Source: Alteromonas marina
GTDB lineage: Bacteria > Pseudomonadota > Gammaproteobacteria > Enterobacterales > Alteromonadaceae
Assembly (NCBI RefSeq): GCF_000808575.1
Contig: NZ_JWLW01000067.1
Span: 124,001 to 188,000 of the forward strand
Reading direction: 5' to 3'
DNA length: 64,000 bases
Below are positions 53,336 to 59,316 of the stretch, piece after piece; positions within the stretch are counted from its first letter, which is position 1, and each line of letters begins with the position of its first letter. Both the position numbers and the translations under genes were made by a program. The notes beneath the pieces are model-generated. The model saw only the letters and a list, made by a program, of their open reading frames with translations. It had not been told where the DNA came from and made no database searches.

Positions 53336-53957
53336 TTAGAAGCGGTATGCTATTGATGCTGACCATGTTGATAAGTCAACTGCTCCAGTATCACCTAAAT
53401 CGCCATTAGAGTATTGAAATTACTCAAGTCTAACTAAAAAGTTCTCAGATAAATTCCAGTTTACTCCGGCACCATAAGAGAATTCATTACTGTAATTTTC
53501 CCGTCCAAATTCAGGCCTATCGGGTAGAAATGCGGTTAATACAATGTTTGTCGTTGTGCCCAGCATTACATAGGGGGAAAGCGTCTGATCTGCAAAAAAA
53601 TCTATAACCAATAGATGTATTCGTTAAACCATAAAGTTCTATGTCTAGACCTCTTACAGTTTCTCCACCTCGTGGGGTAACTCGACTTTCTGATTTTGAA
53701 AAGCCCTTTCCATGACGCAATTCGACAAAAATACCATTGTCGAAAACATAACGCATCTGAGCTAAAGCTAAATCGATATCTACCTCTGCTTCAATGTCTT
53801 CTATTGAACCACCCGGTGTACATGCACACTGGTCATAATTTTTAGGTTTACTTGTGCCTAAAGTTAGTCCTATCTCTATATTTGCCAGTGCATTAAAAGA
53901 ACAGAGTGCCGTGCAAGCGAATAGCGCTAAAAATTTTTTGTTGAGTGAAGTTTTCAT
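53336..53957 (-). pseudogene. Outer-membrane beta-barrel protein with frameshift and nonsense codon
   Basis: Starts at 53957 with GGAGATTAAA upstream and a signal peptide (MKTSLNKKFLALFACTALCS..., cleavage near NALA). Alternating-residue beta strands follow (IEIGLTLGTSKP, ALAQMRYVFDNGIFVELRHG). At GYRFF the sequence has seven T in a row where six would keep the frame. The downstream text in the shifted frame resumes ADQTLSPYVMLGTTTNIVLT and GAGVNWNLSENFLVRLE, then TAA, then FQYSNGDLGDTGAVDLSTWS and SIAYRF with a terminal phenylalanine. The one-base expansion and the TAA (probably from TAT, Tyr) inactivate a small OmpA/porin-like barrel of about 200 residues. Confidence 0.85.
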
Positions 53958-54084
53958 TTTAATCTCCATGAATAATATTTGCCTTAATGGCAACAAAATC
54001 ATGGACGTATAGGACTAACAAAACCTTTCTTTTTCCTGAAGAAAGCCTGAGCTAAGGTTGATATTTTTTTGAAAAAAAAGAAAA

Positions 54085-54106
54085 AGGCCCCGTAGCAGTG
54101 GGGCCT
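54085..54106 (-). terminator. Terminator of DUF3718 copy 2
   Basis: AGGCCCC / GGGGCCT with an 8-base loop, followed on the minus strand by TTTTCTTTTTTTT: a textbook intrinsic terminator and the last stem of the 3' element. Confidence 0.9.
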
Positions 54107-54110
54107 CTCA

Positions 54111-54160
54111 GTGCAGCATTCGCTGCTACCATGTTGAATCGATTCACATGGCAATGTGAA
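54111..54160 (-). ncRNA. Structured 3' element of DUF3718 copy 2
   Basis: Hairpin A: CCATGTGAA TCGA TTCAACATGG on the minus strand (plus 54129-54151). Hairpin B: GCAGC GAAT GCTGC (plus 54113-54126). Alternative hairpin: TTCACAT TGCC ATGTGAA (plus 54143-54160), which uses the same arm as hairpin A. Plus-strand ACCATGTTGAA at 54128-54138 makes the RNA strand exactly complementary to the gene's own start region (54559-54569). Confidence 0.6.
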
Positions 54161-54167
54161 AGAGGTA

Positions 54168-54566
54168 TTAAATCCTATCGTTCAGCTCAGCTGAAATTGG
54201 TGAGCTTTGCAGACCCTGCTCAGCAATCCACGCTTGTAATGTTTTACCGTCAGCTTCTGGTGCCTGTAGATCTTTACTTGGCATTTTCTTAACAAGCAAT
54301 GTACCCACTTCAACAGCATTGTTTGAAAGTGCAGTTCTGATTAAGCTTTGACCGCCACAAGATATGCCTGAGTAGTAATCGCGAAGCTTAAGCTTGTAGT
54401 CTGATTGCACACTACGCATTTTTTTGCGCAATTCACCCTTATCATCTGCTTGAACGATAGTACAGATGTTAGCTAGCGCTTGGTTTATATCATCTGCTTG
54501 TGCCGTGTTAGAGAAAGCCAAAGAAGATGCTGCAATTACTAGTGAAGTTTTAACGATTTTCAACAT
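54168..54566 (-). CDS. DUF3718 family small secreted protein, copy 2
   Basis: A 132-aa paralogue of copy 1, differing at about a dozen residues, mostly in the tail (LQAPEADGK, PISAELNDRI). Same signal peptide type, the same two cysteines (NICTIVQ, GISCGGQSLI) and the same 5' sequence CGAACAAACAAAC ... GAAGGAAATTTAACC before the ATG. Upstream promoter-region similarity to copy 1 (for example AGTTATTTxAGT and ATGTTTTTxAA) shows that the whole unit, not only the coding part, was duplicated. Biological role unknown. Confidence 0.9.
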   Translation of the reverse strand: MLKIVKTSLVIAASSLAFSNTAQADDINQALANICTIVQADDKGELRKKMRSVQSDYKLKLRDYYSGISCGGQSLIRTALSNNAVEVGTLLVKKMPSKDLQAPEADGKTLQAWIAEQGLQSSPISAELNDRI

Positions 54567-55018
54567 GGTTAAATTTCCTTCGTTTGTTTTAATAATTGGT
54601 TTGTTTGTTCGGGGTTAATTAAAAAACAACCAAGATGATTAAAAAACATTCACTCAAATAACTAAGTATATTGGTTTGTACCTTATACTAAAGATGTAGA
54701 GGAGAAGGTGGCGCTATAGCCTTTAGTATTAAAGGGGTTGAGAGCTAATTGCACAATGAAGAATGAGATTGTGAAACGATCAAAAAAAGTGCGAAGAAAC
54801 AGCATCTATGCTTTTTCTTTGCGTTGAAATGGCGTCAAGGTTGCAATTGTGACCCCATCTTTATTTCGGTAATAAGACACCAAACATGTTGAGATTAATT
54901 CTTCAACGTTGGGTTTGCGTGAACGGTCATCTATTTCGTTACTGCGTATTGAGCGATGCGTCGCCAAAAAGCGCTACAAAGCTAGTAAGGTTCTCAGCAA
55001 TCTCAAACGTCTATTTTA
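54567..55018. other. Intergenic region upstream of DUF3718 copy 2
   Basis: About 450 bp without a recognisable gene. The first 130 bp are the AT-rich copy 2 promoter region. An imperfect stem AACATGTTGA ... TCAACGTT at 54886-54916 resembles hairpin A of the DUF3718 elements but is degenerate. The rest may be eroded remnants linked to the sugar-dehydrogenase fragment. Confidence 0.35.
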
Positions 55019-55270
55019 TTGAACAGAGCAAACTTATCGTCGTTACCCAATGAGGTTAAGCGTCCAGGTTATGATGTGGAGAATGTTCATACGGGTATTG
55101 TTCACATTGGTGTCGACCTTCGCGAAAATGACCTTGCCATGAAAAAAGTGTTCGACGAGCAAGATAACCTATATACCTTGATTGAAAAGTACAATGACGG
55201 CGCTTGCAATGCGTAAGTGATTGGCGTAATGACAGGTTTTCTTATGACTAAAGCGAGTAAGTCAATCTAA
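55019..55270 (+). pseudogene. Mannitol/fructuronate dehydrogenase-family gene fragment
   Basis: The frame reads NRANLSSLPNEVKRPGYDVE, GIVHIGV, then directly DLRENDLAMKKVFDEQDNLY, TLIEKYNDGACNA, a TAA, and in the same frame VIGVMTGFL before a second stop. Members of the mannitol dehydrogenase (D-mannonate/D-altronate oxidoreductase) family have GIVHxGxGAFHRAH and about 25-30 residues between GIVHIGV and the LREND region, so an in-frame internal deletion removed the cofactor-binding core. The TAA sits where one ordinary codon should be. Only about 80 of some 490 residues remain. It starts with TTG because the original ATG is lost. Confidence 0.78.
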
Positions 55271-55288
55271 GTTCGCTGGAATGAAAAG

Positions 55289-55310
55289 AGGGTAGTGCAT
55301 TACCCTTTTT
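55289..55310 (+). terminator. Terminator left behind the sugar-dehydrogenase fragment
   Basis: AGGGTA / TACCCT with a 6-base loop and a following T6, 19 bases beyond the fragment's last stop, on the plus strand. It is probably the original terminator of the lost gene, which implies the deletion removed almost all of the reading frame but spared both ends. Confidence 0.7.
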
Positions 55311-55330
55311 TGTGTCTGCTTCAAAGAAAA

Positions 55331-55350
55331 AAGCGACCCGAAGGTCGCTT
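55331..55350 (-). terminator. Terminator of DUF3718 copy 3
   Basis: AAGCGACC / GGTCGCTT closed by a TTCG tetraloop on the minus strand and followed by TTTTCTTTG. Confidence 0.9.
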
Positions 55351-55357
55351 CTTAAAG

Positions 55358-55403
55358 TGCAGATTTCTCTGCAACCATGTTGAACTGGTTCACATGGCGT
55401 GAA
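55358..55403 (-). ncRNA. Structured 3' element of DUF3718 copy 3
   Basis: Hairpin A: CCATGTGAACCAGTTC A ACATGG on the minus strand (plus 55375-55397). Hairpin B: TGCAGA GAAA TCTGCA, a perfect stem with a GAAA tetraloop (plus 55358-55373). Alternative hairpin TTCAC / GTGAA (plus 55389-55403). The RNA strand of plus 55374-55384 is exactly complementary to the start-codon region of the gene at 55795-55805. Hairpin B differs in sequence from copies 1 and 2 but stays fully paired. Confidence 0.62.
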
Positions 55404-55409
55404 ATTGTT

Positions 55410-55802
55410 TTACAGTCGGTCGTTGAGCACCGCTGCAATTGGGTTATCCTGTAAGCCGTTTTCGGCAACCCAAGCCTGTAGCGTTTTACCGTCGGCTTCA
55501 GGTGCCTGTAAATCGCTCTTTGGCATTTTCTTAACCAGCAATTCACCTGCTTCTACAGCATTGTTCAAAAGAGCCGTGCGGATAAGGCTATTTCCACTGC
55601 AGCTAATACCCGAGTAATAGTCTTTTAGCTTCATGCGGTAGTCTGACTCTACTGAACGCATTTTTTTACGTAATTCGCCTTTGTCGTCTGCTTGTACAAT
55701 AGTACAAATGTTTGCAAGCGCCTCGCTCACATCAGCCTGTGCAACGCCCGATACACCTAGTGTCGCCGCGATAACAAGAGAAGCTTTAACGATTTTCAAC
55801 AT
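55410..55802 (-). CDS. DUF3718 family small secreted protein, copy 3
   Basis: A 130-aa, more diverged paralogue of copies 1 and 2. Signal peptide MLKIVKASLVIAATLGVSGV with cleavage near AQA; the mature part keeps NICTIVQADDKGELRKKMRS, GISCSGNSLIRTALL and KMPKSDLQAPEADGKTLQAW. The first codons (ATGTTGAAAATCG) are identical at DNA level in all three genes, whereas other conserved residues use different codons. It has its own strong terminator. Function unknown. Confidence 0.9.
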   Translation of the reverse strand: MLKIVKASLVIAATLGVSGVAQADVSEALANICTIVQADDKGELRKKMRSVESDYRMKLKDYYSGISCSGNSLIRTALLNNAVEAGELLVKKMPKSDLQAPEADGKTLQAWVAENGLQDNPIAAVLNDRL

Positions 55803-55928
55803 GGTTAATTCCTCAAGTATTTTAAAAGTTTGTTTGTTCGTTCGGACTTAATTAAACGCAAAAAAATATCTTTTTGAAATGATGGGAGTAATACTTAGGT
55901 ATGAGGTTTTATAACCAAGCTTTATTCA

Positions 55929-55957
55929 AAAAGAACGCCCCAATGGGGCGTTCTTTT
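55929..55957. terminator. Bidirectional terminator next to the LysR gene
   Basis: AAGAACGCCCC / GGGGCGTTCTT with a 3-base loop, A-run on the left and T-run on the right. It ends the LysR transcript on the minus strand. Confidence 0.85.
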
Positions 55958-55961
55958 TAAG

Positions 55962-56864
55962 TTAGTGCGGCTTGAAGTTACTTGCTACTTCCATTATTTG
56001 TTCGCGCATCCACATGTGTGCGTAGTCGTGGTCTGCACTGACGTGCCAATACAGATAATACTCTACTGCAGGTAATTCGAATGGCATTTCATAAATGGCG
56101 AGGTCGTAGTGTTTTGCCAAGTGAAACGGCAAACACGCTATTAAGTCTGTTTTAACTATGGTACTTGGCACCGTTAAAAAGTGTTGACCACGCATTACCT
56201 CTTTTCTTCTTTTGCCCATTTTGTCTAGCGCTACATCAATGGGGCCTGCGCCTGATTTACGTTGAGACACGTTAATATGCCCCAAGCGCAAAAATGTATC
56301 TAAGTTTAAGCCGTTTTTTAGAGCAGGGTGGTTTTTACGAGCAAGCACTACAAACCTGTCTTGTGCGATCTTTTCTTTGCAAAGGTGAGGGTCAGTGAAC
56401 GTAGATGCATCAGCAAAAAAATCTAATGTACCCGCTGCCATAGCAGATACTACTTGGCTTCTAGGTATCTCATAGTTGGTCAAGCCAATGTTGGGCGCTA
56501 GATTCTGAAGGCGAGCAACCAATCGAGGCATAATACTAGCCTCAAGTAAATCTCTGCTTGCAAAATTGAAAGACTTCTCGGCAGTTAAAGGGTCAAACGT
56601 GTGGCTTTCCTGTACGCTTTTGCGCAACAATGCCAATGCTTGACGCGCAGGCACAATAATGTTTTGGGCTACAGGTGTTGGTGTCATGCTGTGACCAGTA
56701 CGAACAAACAAGGGGTCGTTTAACATTTCTCGTAGTCTTGCGAGAGAGTTGCTTACTGCTGGTTGAGTAATACACAAGACATCTGCTGCCTTGGTTAAGC
56801 TTCCTGCCGTATAAATGGCGTCGAATACTGCAAAAAGGTTCAAATCGATTCTATTGAGATTCAT
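55962..56864 (-). CDS. LysR-family transcriptional regulator
   Basis: A 300-aa regulator. The start MNLNRIDLNLFAVFDAIYTA at 56864 gives the usual LysR N-terminus; the frame is open 13 codons earlier. HTH helices: SLTKAADVLCITQPAVSNSL near residue 30, followed by LNDPLFVRTGHSMTPTPVA. The effector domain includes DLLEASIMPRLVARL and VLARKNHPAL. Similar to the group that regulates fatty-acid, nod-type or aromatic genes. It diverges from the MaoC-like gene 231 bp away, the likely target. Confidence 0.92.
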   Translation of the reverse strand: MNLNRIDLNLFAVFDAIYTAGSLTKAADVLCITQPAVSNSLARLREMLNDPLFVRTGHSMTPTPVAQNIIVPARQALALLRKSVQESHTFDPLTAEKSFNFASRDLLEASIMPRLVARLQNLAPNIGLTNYEIPRSQVVSAMAAGTLDFFADASTFTDPHLCKEKIAQDRFVVLARKNHPALKNGLNLDTFLRLGHINVSQRKSGAGPIDVALDKMGKRRKEVMRGQHFLTVPSTIVKTDLIACLPFHLAKHYDLAIYEMPFELPAVEYYLYWHVSADHDYAHMWMREQIMEVASNFKPH

Positions 56865-57095
56865 AACTAATCCTTTAAGAGCGAGTGCCCTGAACATAGC
56901 CAATAGATGAAGAGGCGCTAGTTTGCACCACAGTGCTTTTGGTCAACACTTTGATGACTTGCTACATAGCATCTACGTATAATTTACGTTAGTGTAACAG
57001 GAATATTTATAAATACCTATTATTAAAAGTTAATTGAAGTATTCAACTAAATAATAGTAGTTTTGTCGTTAATAAACGGAAATTGGACTGAAATT

Positions 57096-57545
57096 ATGAA
57101 GACACTTTTAGATTTAGCGATAGGTGAGTCACTTGCGCAACCAGAGTGGTTAACAGTAACACAGGACATGATTAATCAATTTGCAGATGCAACAGGCGAC
57201 CATCAGTGGATTCATCTAGATTCGGTTAAGTGCGAAAAAGAAAGTCCATTTAAAACGACAATTGCTCACGGCTTTCTCACTGCCAGTCTCATGCCTAAAG
57301 CGTTTGCAGAGGTTATTGCTCCAAGTGAACGCATCGCATCAATGATTAACTATGGAATAGATAAGCTACGCTTCCTTGAACCGGTCAAGAGTAACGACGC
57401 AGTCAAGTATCAATTTAAACTCGTTGATGTTAGTGAAAAGCCGCAAGGCAAACTGTTTAAAGTTGAGGCGAGTTGTTTGTTGAAGTCAAGTGGTAACCCT
57501 GCACTGGTTGGAGGGTTTCTCATGTTAGCGGTGCTCAAGCCCTAA
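57096..57545 (+). CDS. MaoC-like (R)-specific enoyl-CoA hydratase family protein
   Basis: A 149-aa hot-dog-fold hydratase. The catalytic Asp/His pair is in FADATGDHQWIHLD near residue 35, followed by FKTTIAHGFLTASLMPKAF and a C-terminal ASCLLKSSGNPALVGGF. The start at 57096 (MKTLLDLAIGESL) is chosen by family length; the open frame begins 11 codons earlier. Such proteins hydrate enoyl-CoA to (R)-3-hydroxyacyl-CoA or are nodulation-N-like dehydratases. Probably controlled by the divergent LysR protein. Confidence 0.88.
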   Translation: MKTLLDLAIGESLAQPEWLTVTQDMINQFADATGDHQWIHLDSVKCEKESPFKTTIAHGFLTASLMPKAFAEVIAPSERIASMINYGIDKLRFLEPVKSNDAVKYQFKLVDVSEKPQGKLFKVEASCLLKSSGNPALVGGFLMLAVLKP

Positions 57546-57667
57546 TGACGTGATAACGTTTAGCAGTATGAGAGGATGTCTATTACCTTGCGTTACACAA
57601 AAGACTGAATAAGTATCACCTTAAAAAATTAGGTGCTGTTGTAAAAGGTAACCTTTAGAAATGTAAA

Positions 57668-57706
57668 AGCCTGATGCGTTCTAACTCTGTTAAAAAGCAT
57701 CAGGCT
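57668..57706 (-). terminator. Terminator of the entericidin-like/mscS unit
   Basis: Perfect 10-bp stem AGCCTGATGC / GCATCAGGCT with a 19-base loop, followed on the minus strand by TTTTACAT. Confidence 0.75.
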
Positions 57707-57730
57707 AATCTCACATAAGTAAATCAAAGC

Positions 57731-57895
57731 TTAATTAGACGCTTCTTCAGCACCTTCTTCTACTGCTTCACCAGCGCTTTGAATATCTTTGCCGGCGCCT
57801 TCAATCGTTGCGCAGCCGCCTAAAACTCCAAAACTTGCTGTGATAATCATAGCTAAGAATGCGTGTTTAAGTGATTTTGAATCTAATATTTCCAT
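57731..57895 (-). CDS. Entericidin A/B-like small lipoprotein
   Basis: A 54-aa lipoprotein, below the usual ORF length cut-off. The sequence starts MEILDSKSLKHAFLAMIITA, with a lipobox LGGC at residue 25-28, then ATIEGAGKDIQSAGEAVEEG and an acidic tail. This matches the entericidin family (G-x-G-x-D-I-Q-x-A-G-x-A), linked to envelope stress and a toxin/antidote pair in E. coli; only one member is present here. It is 17 bp downstream of mscS and shares its terminator, so both are probably cotranscribed. Confidence 0.85.
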   Translation of the reverse strand: MEILDSKSLKHAFLAMIITASFGVLGGCATIEGAGKDIQSAGEAVEEGAEEASN

Positions 57896-57912
57896 CTTTA
57901 TCTCCTTTTACA

Positions 57913-58911
57913 TTACTCGTTCCCAGGCTGATCTGGGGGGGCACCTGCTTTTACATCAGACTGCTGGTTTGATGAATTTGAATTGTTATTAGTACTTTGC
58001 TCATTGTGCTCTTTCAGCATGGCATTAAGTTTGTCTCCACCTTTGGCATTAAAGTCCAACGTCCTGATTGGGAACGGGATAAGAATATCGTTGTCTTCAA
58101 GCACCGTTTTAATCGTATTGATGGCGTCGTGTCTAACCATCATAAAACCGGGCTCGCCCGGGTAGCGGATCCAAAACCACAGCAATAAATTAATACTAGA
58201 GTCGCCAAATGATTCTGCATACACGGCAGTTTCATCTTTTTTGATAACGTAATCTTTATCGTTCATTGCGTTGGTAATGACGTTAGCTGCAGTCTCAATA
58301 TCGTCTGCATAAGAAATCCCGACAGGGATCTCTATCCTTCGATATCCTAAACTGGAGTAATTTGTCAGTATATTTCGGAATAAAATTTTGTTAGGGATAA
58401 CTTCAAGTTGCCCGTAGAAGGTCTCGACGAGAGTATTTCGAAGATTAATTTCTTTCACATTTCCAAACACACCCTCTGCCTCAATGACATCGCCGATTTC
58501 GAAGGGCTTTCTAATCCCCATTGCTATCCCAGCTATGAAATTTTCTGTCATATCCTGGAAAGCAAAACCGACGGCCAGTCCAACAATACCTGCACCTGCA
58601 AGCAATGAAGTAACTGTGCCTTTGAGGCCGACAAAATCTAGCGCTATAAATATGCCCGCCAAGAGGACAATGGATTTGATAATTGAAGTGAGCAGACCGG
58701 CAATTTGACGCGATTCAAACGTGCGCCGCATTAACTTGCCAACAACGTTACCTACCATCTTTGCGATAACGCCGAACAATATGGCAATGAGAAAGGCGAC
58801 GACAAGATTAGGAAGGAGAGTAATTGCACCTTCTATCCAGCTTTCAAGCTTCGAACTTAGCAGCTTATATACCTCATCTACCTTCGGAAAATCCATAACC
58901 CTCATTACCAT
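57913..58911 (-). CDS. Small-conductance mechanosensitive channel (MscS family)
   Basis: A 332-aa inner-membrane channel that opens on hypo-osmotic shock. Three membrane helices: LPNLVVAFLIAILFGVIAKM, IIKSIVLLAGIFIALDF, and the pore helix SLLAGAGIVGLAVGFAFQDM with the glycine/alanine pattern of MscS. The beta domain follows (PFEIGDVIEAEGVFGNVKEI). The C-terminus is an extended hydrophilic Asn/Gln/Ser-rich tail of about 45 residues not seen in E. coli MscS. Several close ATG codons make the exact start uncertain. The entericidin-like gene follows. Confidence 0.93.
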   Translation of the reverse strand: MVMRVMDFPKVDEVYKLLSSKLESWIEGAITLLPNLVVAFLIAILFGVIAKMVGNVVGKLMRRTFESRQIAGLLTSIIKSIVLLAGIFIALDFVGLKGTVTSLLAGAGIVGLAVGFAFQDMTENFIAGIAMGIRKPFEIGDVIEAEGVFGNVKEINLRNTLVETFYGQLEVIPNKILFRNILTNYSSLGYRRIEIPVGISYADDIETAANVITNAMNDKDYVIKKDETAVYAESFGDSSINLLLWFWIRYPGEPGFMMVRHDAINTIKTVLEDNDILIPFPIRTLDFNAKGGDKLNAMLKEHNEQSTNNNSNSSNQQSDVKAGAPPDQPGNE

Positions 58912-59316
58912 TTACTTAGTTATAACCAAGCTGATTCAAGAATTGATCCGTAAAACAAAATTCTCAAGTTACTGATTTTTATATATTAAGTTTTTTAGTG
59001 TGGTCAGTGCTGAAAACGCAAGAGTGAATAAATTACGCACACAGAGAAACATCTTCTCACTATGCTTTTTAGAAACTGTGACTGAGGCATTGGGTTCTGT
59101 AGCCTTAAGTCTATCTGGTCTGACCATGTGTAAAATTAATGTAAATATATTATTCACAATAAATTTACAAAAATAAAATTCGAGCATAGTATCAATCATG
59201 TAGGTCGACATTCTGTCACCTCCAAACAATAACAACACGAAATCGAACAGCCTGTTGCTAGCGGAAAGTGTGGGTAGTAGTGCCGGTAGTGATAAGCCCA
59301 GATTTGGAATCACACT
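58912..59316. other. Intergenic region upstream of the TonB-dependent receptor
   Basis: About 405 bp between divergent mscS and the receptor gene. AT-rich; no hairpin, RNA gene or convincing ORF was recognised. It presumably contains both promoters; no Fur-like 19-bp palindrome was seen by eye. Confidence 0.35.

Noticed and set aside
52513..55216. Stop-codon recoding (TAA as sense)
   Set aside because: The same genes also have deletions and frameshifts, and TAA is used as the normal stop of many intact genes in the window.
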